A stretch of DNA of 64,000 nt from Listeria ivanovii subsp. ivanovii. Lineage in GTDB: Bacteria > Bacillota > Bacilli > Lactobacillales > Listeriaceae. The notes under the pieces were generated by a model. That model was not told where the DNA came from. It saw only the letters and a list, made by a program, of their open reading frames with translations, and made no database searches. The stretch is taken from NCBI RefSeq assembly GCF_900187025.1, contig NZ_LT906478.1, positions 2,278,001-2,342,000 of the forward strand, given 5' to 3'. The position numbers and the translations under genes were made by a program. Below, in pieces: positions 55,309 to 63,964 of the stretch (within the stretch, counting starts at the first letter, position 1; each line of letters begins with the position of its first letter).

Positions 55309-56442
55309 CTAAATCCAGATTGCGAGAATACCTTGAACAATCCCAATAAATCCACCAAGTACGCCGCCTAAATAGGTAATCATTTTTAATTCTCTTCCAG
55401 AAATTTCGATAACTAATTTTTCGATTTCAGGTAAGGAAAAAGTGGCTATTTGTGTCTCGACAAGATTTGCTAAATTCAATCGTTCCACCATTTCTGAGCT
55501 ATGTTTGGCAACAAAATCAAGTAGGCGTTCCACTGTATAAGGAATGATTTTTTCTATAATAATCGCTTCATAATTCCGTAGCATTAATTGAACTGGTTGA
55601 TTGAATAATTTTTCATATGGAATTGCTTGGAGAATTTCTGCTGTCAGTTGTTTCGTAAGCTGTGGTTGACTTTCTCCTGGGAGTAGCTCTTGCAATTCTT
55701 TCGCTTCAAAGTTTTGCCATTCCGTTGTTAGTAATCCATTTAGCAAGTTTTTCGTATCATCTTGACTGAGCAATTTTAGTCCTTCTTGTTGGATTTTTTC
55801 TGAGAATGTGTCGGTGTTAATGAACATTCTAGCCATACTTCCCATTTTTCCATGCTCTGCAAAAAAATTCTGAAGCATTTGTTTAATTTGGGTTTTACCG
55901 TCTTCACTTGCAATAAAGTCTGCCATTTTATTCGTTATTCTTTCAGTCACATGGGGGAGCTTTGCCTGAAGTTCCGCTTCAAGCGTTGGTGGAATTAGGT
56001 CACTAACCCGTTTAGATTGATTTTTATCCAAAAAATGATTAAGTTCTTTTTCTAGTTTATTTTTCAACCAATCAACTGAGCGAACTTCTGCATTTTTGTA
56101 GCCAAATATTTCTAGTAATTCATTTGGCGTTGTTTCAAGCATCATTTTTTCATGAAACATATGGTTGATGGTTTCTGTCACTTCTTTTTGCAAAGTAGAA
56201 TCAAGCAATCGGGCACGAATCGCATCTTCTGTCAGCAAATGACTGACGACTACTTTGCCGATATGTTCTGCAAGTTCATCACGACGCTTAGGAATTAGCC
56301 CTGGTGTAAAGGGTAATCGTTTTTTAAAGAGATAAATGGCGTTATACGGGCGGAAAAGCATTCGAATAGCGATATAATTTGTCATTGCTCCAATAAATCC
56401 ACCTATAACGGCCATTAAAATGATTGTAAATAGCACAGACAT
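55309..56442 (-). CDS. yheB: DUF445 membrane protein YheB
   Basis: 377 residues. N-terminal helix with the family motif GGFIGAMTNYIAIRMLFRPY (about 12-31) and RLPFTPGLIPKRRDELA, a long charged helical cytoplasmic or extracellular region, and a C-terminal helix GGVLGGFIGIVQGILAIW. Function is unknown. ATG at 56442 is preferred because AGGAG lies 9 bases upstream. In Bacillus yheA and yheB are also adjacent. Confidence 0.9.
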   Translation of the reverse strand: MSVLFTIILMAVIGGFIGAMTNYIAIRMLFRPYNAIYLFKKRLPFTPGLIPKRRDELAEHIGKVVVSHLLTEDAIRARLLDSTLQKEVTETINHMFHEKMMLETTPNELLEIFGYKNAEVRSVDWLKNKLEKELNHFLDKNQSKRVSDLIPPTLEAELQAKLPHVTERITNKMADFIASEDGKTQIKQMLQNFFAEHGKMGSMARMFINTDTFSEKIQQEGLKLLSQDDTKNLLNGLLTTEWQNFEAKELQELLPGESQPQLTKQLTAEILQAIPYEKLFNQPVQLMLRNYEAIIIEKIIPYTVERLLDFVAKHSSEMVERLNLANLVETQIATFSLPEIEKLVIEISGRELKMITYLGGVLGGFIGIVQGILAIWI

Positions 56443-56497
56443 GGTTTGCATCTCCTAATATTTGTCTAGTAAAAGTGTTTTCATTATACGTGAAAAA

Positions 56498-56524
56498 TCC
56501 CTAGACAACAATTGTTTCTAGGGA
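56498..56524 (-). terminator. fumC terminator
   Basis: TCCCTAGA and TCTAGGGA pair around an AT-rich loop; GATTTTT follows on the minus strand. Confidence 0.75.
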
Positions 56525-56545
56525 AGTTCATTCTAAAGTATGAGA

Positions 56546-57913
56546 TTACAAATTAGTCATTTTAATTGGGTCTACCCATAAATCAAATTCTTCCTCTGTT
56601 ACAAAACCAGTTTTTATGGCTGCAGCTTTTAATGTGGAATTCTCGGTAAATGCTAGCTTGGCAATTTGCGCGGCTTTTTCATAGCCAATATGTGGATTTA
56701 GCGCTGTCACGAGCATAAGCGAATCATTTACTTTAGCTTCAATCACTGCTTCATTTGCTTCGAGACCTTCTAAGCAGTGGATTCTGAATGAACGTATACT
56801 GTCAGAAAGCAGCCGAACAGATTCTAAAAAATTAAAAATAATGACTGGTTTATACACATTTAGTTCGAAGTTCCCTTGACTCGCAGCAACGTTAATAGTC
56901 GTATCATTTCCCATAACTTGTGCCGCGACCATTGTAATGGCTTCACATTGTGTTGGGTTTACTTTTCCAGGCATGATCGAGCTTCCTGGTTCGTTAGCTG
57001 GGATTACGAGTTCACCGATGCCACTTCGAGGGCCACTCGCTAAAAAGCGTATATCATTAGCAATCTTCATTAAATCAGATGCCAGACTACGAATTGCCCC
57101 GTGAACAAAATTAATTGGACTATGGCTAGTTAAAGCAAAGTACTTATTTTCATCCGAAGTAAATGTATAACCTGTTTGTTTCATTAATTCTCGTGCCACT
57201 TTATCACCAAAATCTCGTGATGCATTTAAGCCTGTCCCAACTGCTGTTCCACCAATTGCAAGTGGTAAAATTGCTTCCATACTTGTTTCTATATATTTTT
57301 TATTATTCGTGATACTAGCTTCCCAACCACTAATTTCTTGACCCAGTGTAAGTGGTGTTGCATCTTGTAAATGTGTTCGTCCAATTTTAACAAGCTTCAT
57401 ATATTTCTCTTTTTTAGCAGTTAATACTTCGCACATTTCATTTAGCTCTGGTAAAAGTTTTGTCACTAACGCTTGATAAGCTGCAATATGCATCGCTGTT
57501 GGAAAAGTATCGTTGGAGCTTTGCGACATATTAACGTCATCATTGGGATGGATTACTGATTCACCTAGGTTACGGTTCGCTACATGTGCAATCACTTCAT
57601 TCACATTCATATTACTTTGTGTCCCGCTTCCTGTTTGCCATACGACTAGAGGAAAATGCTCGTCCAATTCGCCTTGAATTATTTGATCGCACACGTTAGT
57701 AATAACGACTGCTTTCTCTTGTGATAATTTCCCTTCTGATGCGTTTACCTTTGCTGCGGCTTTCTTTAATTCTGCAAAAGCACGGATAATTTCTTGGGGC
57801 ATTTTATTTTCACCAATAGCAAAATTCCTTCTGCTACGTTCTGTCTGTGCTCCCCAGTATTTAGACGCATCTACTGAAATTTCACCTAATGTATCTCGTT
57901 CCATCCGTTCCAT
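56546..57913 (-). CDS. fumC: Class II fumarase
   Basis: 455 residues; reversible hydration of fumarate to malate. The superfamily signature [16 protein letters not shown] (about 316-331), the substrate-site [10 protein letters not shown] (about 97-106) and [14 protein letters not shown] motifs are intact. AGGGGTGA precedes the ATG by about 5 bases. It is preceded by a 69-base gap from the ABC permease and is probably transcribed alone. Confidence 0.97.
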   Translation of the reverse strand: MERMERDTLGEISVDASKYWGAQTERSRRNFAIGENKMPQEIIRAFAELKKAAAKVNASEGKLSQEKAVVITNVCDQIIQGELDEHFPLVVWQTGSGTQSNMNVNEVIAHVANRNLGESVIHPNDDVNMSQSSNDTFPTAMHIAAYQALVTKLLPELNEMCEVLTAKKEKYMKLVKIGRTHLQDATPLTLGQEISGWEASITNNKKYIETSMEAILPLAIGGTAVGTGLNASRDFGDKVARELMKQTGYTFTSDENKYFALTSHSPINFVHGAIRSLASDLMKIANDIRFLASGPRSGIGELVIPANEPGSSIMPGKVNPTQCEAITMVAAQVMGNDTTINVAASQGNFELNVYKPVIIFNFLESVRLLSDSIRSFRIHCLEGLEANEAVIEAKVNDSLMLVTALNPHIGYEKAAQIAKLAFTENSTLKAAAIKTGFVTEEEFDLWVDPIKMTNL

Positions 57914-57982
57914 TTCGTCACCCCTTTTTTATCTATTTTATTATATTACGGATATTTTCGCAAAATACTTAAGAATAGTTCG

Positions 57983-58777
57983 TTATTCTGTTTTTTGTAG
58001 TGGTTTTATTTTGACCATGAAGATAGTGAGTATGAAGAACATGATAATCCATGCAATAGTAATAAAAATGGTTGCCAAATAATGGTCCATTGATTGACCA
58101 GACATAATGAGCATTGTTGCATTCTTGCTTAAATATGCGGGATTAAACATTTGTACCCAACCGCCAAAACCACTAATAATTCCCAGCAAGATTGTTATAA
58201 ATACACTTATTATTGCCACAATCGCATTACTATCAAATGCAGCGCTAGCAAAGACAACTAAGCTGATAACAAAGATAAACCATAAGCTGTATACAAAAAA
58301 GCTTTGAATTAGAGTATTTATAGCTATTTCACCAAAAAGAAAATAAATATAATACGCCGCTAATACATAGCCAATGATAAGTGAACCTAGACCAACGAGG
58401 CATTGCATCACCCATTTTGATAAAACATATTCTAGGGTAGTCACTGGTCTCGTCATAATAAAAGCAAGCATCCCTTTCGTTCTGTCACTTTGAATACAAG
58501 TCATTGCAACAACAACGATAATAATAATTCCAATCTGATCAAATTGAGAACCTAGCGTTTGCGCCATGACTTCTTGAGCCGATTGATTTCCCATTAGTGC
58601 AATGACTTGTTCAGTCTCACTCCCAGTACCAAAAACTTTTAGGATATCTGGAAGAAAATACATCATCATCGGTTGCGTCAGACCTAGAAGTGCGAAAACA
58701 ATTGGTAGCCAAATGATTTTTAAACTACGACGTTGCTCTAGCCATTCTTTTCCCATTAATGCACTAAAATGCGTCAT
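57983..58777 (-). CDS. ABC-2 permease, YxlG-like
   Basis: 264 residues with six hydrophobic helices and the ABC-2 layout; TRPVTTLEYVLSKWVMQ marks the coupling region. It is encoded as the third gene of a YxlEFG-like cluster that in Bacillus belongs to the sigma-Y operon; no sigma factor or anti-sigma gene is present here. It overlaps the ATPase gene by 4 bases. Substrate unknown, an export function is likely. Confidence 0.88.
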   Translation of the reverse strand: MTHFSALMGKEWLEQRRSLKIIWLPIVFALLGLTQPMMMYFLPDILKVFGTGSETEQVIALMGNQSAQEVMAQTLGSQFDQIGIIIIVVVAMTCIQSDRTKGMLAFIMTRPVTTLEYVLSKWVMQCLVGLGSLIIGYVLAAYYIYFLFGEIAINTLIQSFFVYSLWFIFVISLVVFASAAFDSNAIVAIISVFITILLGIISGFGGWVQMFNPAYLSKNATMLIMSGQSMDHYLATIFITIAWIIMFFILTIFMVKIKPLQKTE

Positions 58778-59679
58778 TTCTCCACCTTCTCCATAAAAAT
58801 TTCTTCTAAGTTTTGATGTCTATTTTCAACACGAATAAGTTCACCATTTACTTCTAACAATGCTTTTAAAATAGCTTCTGCTCCTGCTTTCCTATCTGTG
58901 GTATGCACTTGATATACTGTACCAATTTTCTCCATTTTTTCAATGTAATCATTTTGCTTAAGTATTTGTTGCCATGCATCTGTGTCTCCAATGAATTCCA
59001 CGTCAAAAATAGAAGAACTTTCCTCTTGCATTAGCTGTTCTACTGTTTTATCAGTAACAAGCTCCCCTTTTTTAATTATGGCAATACGATCACATATTTC
59101 TTCGGCTTCTTTCAATATATGCGTGGAAAATAAAATCGTGATTTCTTTTTTTAATTTCTCTAACAGTAAAATGATTTCTCTACGTCCAATTGGATCCAGA
59201 GCAGAAACTGGCTCATCTAATATCAGTAACTCTGGTCGGTGCAAGATTGCTTGTGCGATTCCTAAGCGTTGGCGCATCCCTCCAGAATAAGTACTAATTT
59301 TCTTTTTAGAACTATCCGCTAAACCAACTAAGAGCAAAACTTCTTGAATCCGACTCTCTAAATCATTTTTCTCCATATTGGATAATTTTCCCATAAAACG
59401 AAGACACTCTATCGCAGTCATCCAACCATAAAATTTTGGATATTGTGGTAGAAAACCAATCTTTTCCCTAACAAACTTTGCTTTTTGACCATCAAGGGTA
59501 ATATGTCCATCATCCGAAGTCAAAATTTGTACAATCATATTGATAATAGTTGATTTCCCAGCGCCATTAGGTCCGATCAGTGCGACACATTCTTTATTGT
59601 AAATGGTTAGATTAATGCCTTTAACAACTAGCTTTCCATTGTATTTCTTTTTTAATCCGCTAATTTCTAATTTTTCCAT
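58774..59679 (-). CDS. ABC transporter ATP-binding protein, YxlF-like
   Basis: 301 residues. Walker A GPNGAGKST near 36-44, signature YSGGMRQR, Walker B LLILDEPVSALDP, H-loop His in STHILKEAEE, and a C-terminal domain of about 90 residues as in bacitracin/antibiotic exporters. It begins at the base where the PLDc_N gene stops (TAATG). It partners the permease downstream. Confidence 0.92.
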   Translation of the reverse strand: MEKLEISGLKKKYNGKLVVKGINLTIYNKECVALIGPNGAGKSTIINMIVQILTSDDGHITLDGQKAKFVREKIGFLPQYPKFYGWMTAIECLRFMGKLSNMEKNDLESRIQEVLLLVGLADSSKKKISTYSGGMRQRLGIAQAILHRPELLILDEPVSALDPIGRREIILLLEKLKKEITILFSTHILKEAEEICDRIAIIKKGELVTDKTVEQLMQEESSSIFDVEFIGDTDAWQQILKQNDYIEKMEKIGTVYQVHTTDRKAGAEAILKALLEVNGELIRVENRHQNLEEIFMEKVEK

Positions 59680-59876
59680 TAGTTTACATCTTCTTTTCGC
59701 CCAAAGATGAAATACATCACTGGTCCGAAAATATTAATAAAAATAACAACAAATAGCCAAATAACTGGGTTTTTTCGTATTTGCCAGTTTCTCGCTAAAT
59801 CAATAACAGCTGTTAATAATAAGGCTAGATATAAAATAATGATTGGAATAATTAATGCTATTTGTGTTTTATCCAT
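59679..59876 (-). CDS. PLD-nuclease N-terminal-like membrane protein, YxlE-like
   Basis: 65 residues with two hydrophobic helices (about 5-26 and 36-57) and the PLDc_N motif WQIRKNPVIWLFVVIFINIFGPVMYF in overview, ending in FGRKEDVN. YxlE in Bacillus acts with YxlC/D as a negative regulator of sigma-Y or as a transporter part. ATG at 59876 follows GAGGTG by 6 bases, better than a GTG at 59885. First gene of the three-gene set. Confidence 0.85.
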   Translation of the reverse strand: MDKTQIALIIPIIILYLALLLTAVIDLARNWQIRKNPVIWLFVVIFINIFGPVMYFIFGRKEDVN

Positions 59877-59941
59877 TGTTTTCACCTCGTTTTATTGTTA
59901 TATATATTGTATAACAGTTATAATGATAAAGCAATACGAAA

Positions 59942-59985
59942 AAGCACACTTCACTCAATTTATTTATAGTGAAGTGTGCTTTTAT
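59942..59985. terminator. Bidirectional terminator
   Basis: AAAAGCACACTTCACT pairs perfectly with AGTGAAGTGTGCTTTT around a 12-base loop. It ends the class A PBP gene and insulates the ABC cluster. Confidence 0.92.
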
Positions 59986-62123
59986 TAATTTCCGATAGAG
60001 TCTAGTAAGTTGCCTATCCCTTCTGAAACTTTACCACCAAATTCTTTTACTTTATCTGCACCTTTTTTGATGGTTTTTCCAGCTTCATCAGCTTTTTCTT
60101 TAACGCTACCCCAGAAGTCGCCTTCGTCTGCTTTTGTTTCTTCTTCTTTTTTCGCTGCGGTTTCTTGGGCCGCACTCTTCGTACTGAAATCCGTTGCTTT
60201 TTGATATTTAAGCCCACTATTCATCACATAATGCGCCAGGCTAGATACACCCGATGAGCTTGTGGTTGTGAGGTAGTGGTCTTTATCAGTCTTATCAAAG
60301 CCCATCCAAACAGCTCCAACTAAGTTAGGTGTATAGCCGACAAACCATTGATCTTTTGTACCACTTGTATCATCAAATGGAACTTGTGTCGAACCCGTTT
60401 TCCCTGCCATCTCGTGACCAGAAACGGCTGCACTTTTACCTGTTCCTGTATTGATTACATCTAAAAGCATGGAAGTCATTTCATTCGAAACAGTCTTTGA
60501 AATAATTTGTTTTGTTTTAGGAACATTTTCATAAACTGTGTTACCAGAAGGATCGACGATTTTGGTAATAATATGTGATTCTGGTTTTGCCCCATTGTTA
60601 GCAAATGTAGAATAAGCGGTTGCCATTTGGACTGGTGAAGCACCTTTACTCATTCCGCCTAGTGCAAGTCCAAGCGTACGATCTTGTTCTGGAACTTCTA
60701 TTCCAAATTTTTCTACTGATTTAACGCCTTTATCAATACCAATCTGATCAAGCAACCAAACAGCCGGTGCATTAATGGAGTTTGCCACTGCGGTATACAT
60801 TGGAACTTCTCCGCTATATACACCACCCACATTTGTAGGTGTGTAGTTGCCTTTATAAGTTATTTTTTCATCTTTTAGCATGGAGTCCACATCATAACCA
60901 GATTGAAGTGCTGGTGTATAAACAGCTAGCGGCTTCATCGTTGAGCCTGGTTGAGCTTTCATCTGTGTCGCTCGGTTAAAGCCACGGAAAACATGCTCAC
61001 CTCGCCCACCAACCAGCGCTCGAATTCCTCCTGTTGCTGGATCCATTAATACTGCGCCTGATTGAACTAATGTTCCATCACTCGCGTTCGATGGGAACAA
61101 GTAGTCATTTTCATAGACATTTTCTAAAGAAGTTTGGTAATTTTGGTCTAGTTCTGTATAAATTTTGTAACCTTTTTGCATGATTTCATCTTGTGTTATG
61201 TCCGCTTCATTGACAGCTTCATTAATAACTGCATCCACATACCAAGGATATTTATTCGCTAGTGGGTCTTTTGATTGATCATTTAATACAATTTTGGTTG
61301 CTTTGTATTTATCGCCTTCCGCTTTCGTGATGTCTCCAGTTTCTACCATGGCATTTAGCACCATATTTCGACGATTAGTTGCTTTATCGATATGCTCATA
61401 TGGATCATAGGCGCTAGGGGCTTGTAGTAACCCTGCAATCGTCGCAGCTTCTGGTACGTTCAAGTCTGCTGCTGATTTACCAAAGTATTTTAGGGAGGCA
61501 TTCTCGACACCCCACTCACCATTCCCAAAATAAGAACGATTTAAGTACATTTCCATAATTTCATCTTTGGAATATGTTTTTTCGATTTCCCGAGCCATAA
61601 AAATTTCTTTTGCTTTTCGGGTAAAGGTTTGCTCTTGGGTTAATAAGGCATTTTTGGCGAGCTGTTGGGTGATAGTACTACCCCCACCAGATATTCCACC
61701 ATTTGTAATCAAATTAACACCTGCTCGAGCAATCCCTTTTAGGTCGAAGCCTTTATGTTCATAAAAGCGTCTATCTTCAATTGAAACTACTGCATTTTGA
61801 AGATTTTTAGAAATTTTGTTGATTGATACAAAAGTGGCATCTGTGGAAGATAGTTCTCCTGCTTTGTCTCCGTCTTTGTCGTAAATAATTGTCGCGGATT
61901 CTAAGCCTTTCTTTAAGGCATCAATATCTGCGGACTTCGCTACAACTACGAGATAAATAATAAAACTTAATAAAAATACCAGTCCTGCAAGTAAAAATAT
62001 CTTTCCAATATGTTTATTTTTACAAAAGCGTCTAAATTTCCGCCACCCTATACCAATCCATTTGCCAATAAATCCAAAGAATAATTGAAGGTATTTAATG
62101 AGTTGTTGTTTAAATTTATCCAT
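59985..62123 (-). CDS. pbpA2: Class A penicillin-binding protein
   Basis: 712 residues; bifunctional peptidoglycan glycosyltransferase and transpeptidase. A cytoplasmic basic N-terminus, one membrane helix (about 43-63), a GT51 domain with catalytic Glu116 in SIEDRRFYEHKG and GGSTITQQLAKN, then a transpeptidase with nucleophile Ser394 (GSTMK), SIN and KTGST motifs. The C-terminal tail (about 650-712) is charged and helical. In Listeria this locus is named PBPA2 (PBP4). The promoter region carries a palindrome. Confidence 0.94.
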   Translation of the reverse strand: MDKFKQQLIKYLQLFFGFIGKWIGIGWRKFRRFCKNKHIGKIFLLAGLVFLLSFIIYLVVVAKSADIDALKKGLESATIIYDKDGDKAGELSSTDATFVSINKISKNLQNAVVSIEDRRFYEHKGFDLKGIARAGVNLITNGGISGGGSTITQQLAKNALLTQEQTFTRKAKEIFMAREIEKTYSKDEIMEMYLNRSYFGNGEWGVENASLKYFGKSAADLNVPEAATIAGLLQAPSAYDPYEHIDKATNRRNMVLNAMVETGDITKAEGDKYKATKIVLNDQSKDPLANKYPWYVDAVINEAVNEADITQDEIMQKGYKIYTELDQNYQTSLENVYENDYLFPSNASDGTLVQSGAVLMDPATGGIRALVGGRGEHVFRGFNRATQMKAQPGSTMKPLAVYTPALQSGYDVDSMLKDEKITYKGNYTPTNVGGVYSGEVPMYTAVANSINAPAVWLLDQIGIDKGVKSVEKFGIEVPEQDRTLGLALGGMSKGASPVQMATAYSTFANNGAKPESHIITKIVDPSGNTVYENVPKTKQIISKTVSNEMTSMLLDVINTGTGKSAAVSGHEMAGKTGSTQVPFDDTSGTKDQWFVGYTPNLVGAVWMGFDKTDKDHYLTTTSSSGVSSLAHYVMNSGLKYQKATDFSTKSAAQETAAKKEEETKADEGDFWGSVKEKADEAGKTIKKGADKVKEFGGKVSEGIGNLLDSIGN

Positions 62124-62176
62124 GTAACTCTCCTATCTTTCTACACGGTAATCAAAAACTGCAAGTACAGTTATAC

Positions 62177-62189
62177 ACGTATTTTACGT
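62177..62189. promoter_or_regulatory. Palindrome in PBP promoter region
   Basis: ACGTATTTTACGT is a perfect 5-3-5 palindrome about 55 bases upstream of the PBP start and immediately upstream of a minus-strand TATAAC (62170-62175). Possibly an operator for a cell-envelope stress regulator. Confidence 0.4.
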
Positions 62190-62301
62190 TAAAACATAAC
62201 TTTACGCCACCAACTTTAGACCGATTTTTGTAATAAAATTGTAATAATCCATATTTCCTACATATTTGTTAACCTCTTTTTTACAATTTCTTTATTTTCA
62301 T

Positions 62302-62326
62302 GTTTCCAGTGTTCTAAAAAGGGTAC
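62302..62326 (+). promoter_or_regulatory. Sigma-B promoter
   Basis: GTTTCC (62302-62307), 13 bases, GGGTAC (62321-62326), close to GTTTxx-13-GGGWAT. It drives the ArsC-fold gene, matching its known sigma-B dependence in L. monocytogenes as I recall. Confidence 0.85.
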
Positions 62327-62445
62327 ATAATACTGTTACCATCACTTGTGTTTTGGTAATAAGAATCACCTATATGCTGTGTACAACAAGTGAAGGCATC
62401 GTGTTTTACATGGGTATCATTAATAAGCCGGAAAGGATTTGGAAT

Positions 62446-62871
62446 ATGACGCAAAAGCTGATTTACTTTTTATCACAAACGCATATTCGAAGTGCCATTG
62501 CAGAAGCATGGGCCAAACGACTTTCACTTAGCAATGTTAAATTTATTAGCGGTTCTTGGCATAAATCAAAAGCAACACCTTTTATTGCCGAAGCGCTTAA
62601 TGAGTTTGCCATTGATCCACCTGAAAGCTTATCGTATTCCCCTAGCTCAAAATTACTGGCAGATGCTGATCTCATTGTAACAATTTATGATTCTGCACAT
62701 GAAACTGCACCAAATTTCCCATCGGACATCCAAGAAAAAATTATTTATTGGGACATTGATGATCCAGAACTGGAATTAGCGTTACCCCAAAAATGGGCGA
62801 GTTATCAAGAAGTTTGTGATAACATTGCCTTATCGGTTAAAAATTTAGAGCACGTATTGATAGAGGCTTAG
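62446..62871 (+). CDS. ArsC-fold protein lacking catalytic cysteine
   Basis: 141 residues (lmo2230-like), annotated elsewhere as arsenate reductase. Its N-terminus KLIYFLSQTHIRSAIAEAW aligns with the [20 protein letters not shown] pattern of thioredoxin-coupled ArsC, but the CX5R loop has become SX4R. No Cys is present in the loop; the only one is near residue 125. Arsenate reduction or phosphatase activity is therefore unlikely. The ATG at 62446 has GGAAAGGA about 9 bases upstream. Its sigma-B promoter is described separately. Probably a stress-induced regulatory or binding pseudo-enzyme. Confidence 0.75.
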   Translation: MTQKLIYFLSQTHIRSAIAEAWAKRLSLSNVKFISGSWHKSKATPFIAEALNEFAIDPPESLSYSPSSKLLADADLIVTIYDSAHETAPNFPSDIQEKIIYWDIDDPELELALPQKWASYQEVCDNIALSVKNLEHVLIEA

Positions 62872-62931
62872 ATTTCGTTGTCCCGCCATTCATAGGCGGG
62901 ACTTTTATATTAAAAGAGAGGTGTTTACATA

Positions 62932-63801
62932 GTGGACAGCTATAATGATTTAAAAAAAGCAGAACGCGCCGCATTTTTGAGTATATTTGCTTATATATTT
63001 CTTTCCCTTTTAAAAATAGTAGCGGGACAATTAGGAAATTCAGATGCTCTACTTGCAGATGGTTTAAACAATACAACCGATATTGTTGCTTCGGTTGCGT
63101 TATTAATTGGTCTTAAAATTTCCCGTAAACCGCCTGATGCCGATCATTCTTATGGACATCGTCGAACAGAAACAATCAGTTCTTTGATTGCATCTATAAT
63201 TATGTTTTTAGTTGGAGTACAAGTAATCTGGAGTTCGATTGTTCATATTATCGAAAAAGACTTTACCTCCCCCTCTATGTTGACTGCAGTTGTAGCACTT
63301 TTTTCTGGTATTTTTATGTATGGTATTTATTTATATAATCATCGGTTGGCAAAAAAACTTGATAGTCAGGCAGTTCGTGCAGCAGCTTACGATAATCGTT
63401 CAGATGCATTTGTTAGTTTCGGAGCGTTTATTGGGATTGTTGGCGCCGTTCTTGGTGTTCCTTGGCTTGATCTCGTTACAGCATTTTTAGTAGGAGTGTT
63501 AATTATTTATACAGCGGTTAAAATTTTCTACGATGCCGCTCATACGCTTACAGATGGCTTTGATGTTTCCAAACTAGAGACGATTCACGATTTAATTGCT
63601 TCTGTTCCTGAGGTCAAAAAAGTGATTGATATTAAAGCGCGAATGAACGGAAACCGCATTTGGATTGATGCAACGATTGCTGTTGATCCAGAATTAAATG
63701 TAGTAAAAAGTCATGAAATCACAGAAATTGTCGAGCAAAAAATTCGAAGTGAGTATGATGGCGCATTTACTTTAGTCCATATAGAACCTTTTTTTGAATA
63801 A
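62932..63801 (+). CDS. CDF-family divalent metal exporter
   Basis: 289 residues with six helices and a C-terminal cytoplasmic domain (about 205-289). The metal site is NNTTD in helix 2 (about 44-48; NxxxD) and DNRSD in helix 5 (about 155-159; DxxxD), a pattern known for manganese-selective CDF proteins, so Mn export is inferred. The HSYGHRRTE loop is typical. It starts at GTG with GAGAGGTG about 11 bases upstream, 60 bases after the ArsC-fold gene. Confidence 0.88.
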   Translation: MDSYNDLKKAERAAFLSIFAYIFLSLLKIVAGQLGNSDALLADGLNNTTDIVASVALLIGLKISRKPPDADHSYGHRRTETISSLIASIIMFLVGVQVIWSSIVHIIEKDFTSPSMLTAVVALFSGIFMYGIYLYNHRLAKKLDSQAVRAAAYDNRSDAFVSFGAFIGIVGAVLGVPWLDLVTAFLVGVLIIYTAVKIFYDAAHTLTDGFDVSKLETIHDLIASVPEVKKVIDIKARMNGNRIWIDATIAVDPELNVVKSHEITEIVEQKIRSEYDGAFTLVHIEPFFE

Positions 63802-63807
63802 TATTCA

Positions 63808-63836
63808 TTGTCAATCTTCAGAAAGTCCACTATAAT
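63808..63836 (+). promoter_or_regulatory. Sigma-A promoter at right edge
   Basis: TTGTCA (63808-63813), 17-base spacer, TATAAT (63831-63836). It matches consensus at 11 of 12 positions. Start expected near 63843, directly after the CDF gene. Confidence 0.8.
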
Positions 63837-63842
63837 TTAGAT

Positions 63843-63964
63843 TAAGTATCATTTGTTGGGAGGGAATATTCGATGGGGCAGAGAAACTAATTCATTTAAA
63901 TTATCTAGCTAGAATAAATAACAGCATCACAACCTTGGAGGAGTTCTCTTCCAAAACGTTTTTT
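63843..63964 (+). ncRNA. Candidate short transcript with mini-ORF
   Basis: Predicted from the promoter above to the terminator below. A strong ribosome site GGGAGG (63858-63863) lies 9 bases before ATG at 63873, but the frame stops after five codons (MGQRN). One extra base in the GGGG run at 63875-63878 would open a frame of about 35 codons. It may be a leader peptide, a small RNA, a broken small gene or the start of a leader for a gene outside the window. Confidence 0.45.
63935..63964 (+). terminator. Terminator at right edge
   Basis: TTGGAGGAG and CTCTTCCAA pair with one wobble around a very short loop, followed after four bases by TTTTTT. Confidence 0.65.

Larger units (their letters stand above)
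62124..62445. other. Divergent region between PBP and ArsC-fold gene
   Basis: It holds the leftward PBP promoter region with the palindrome at 62177-62189 and the rightward sigma-B promoter at 62302-62326, then a leader of about 110 bases to the start at 62446. Confidence 0.55.

Noticed and set aside
62266-62445. Longer N-terminal reading of the ArsC-fold gene
   Set aside because: It would start upstream of the sigma-B promoter, has no ribosome site, and the extension has no family resemblance.
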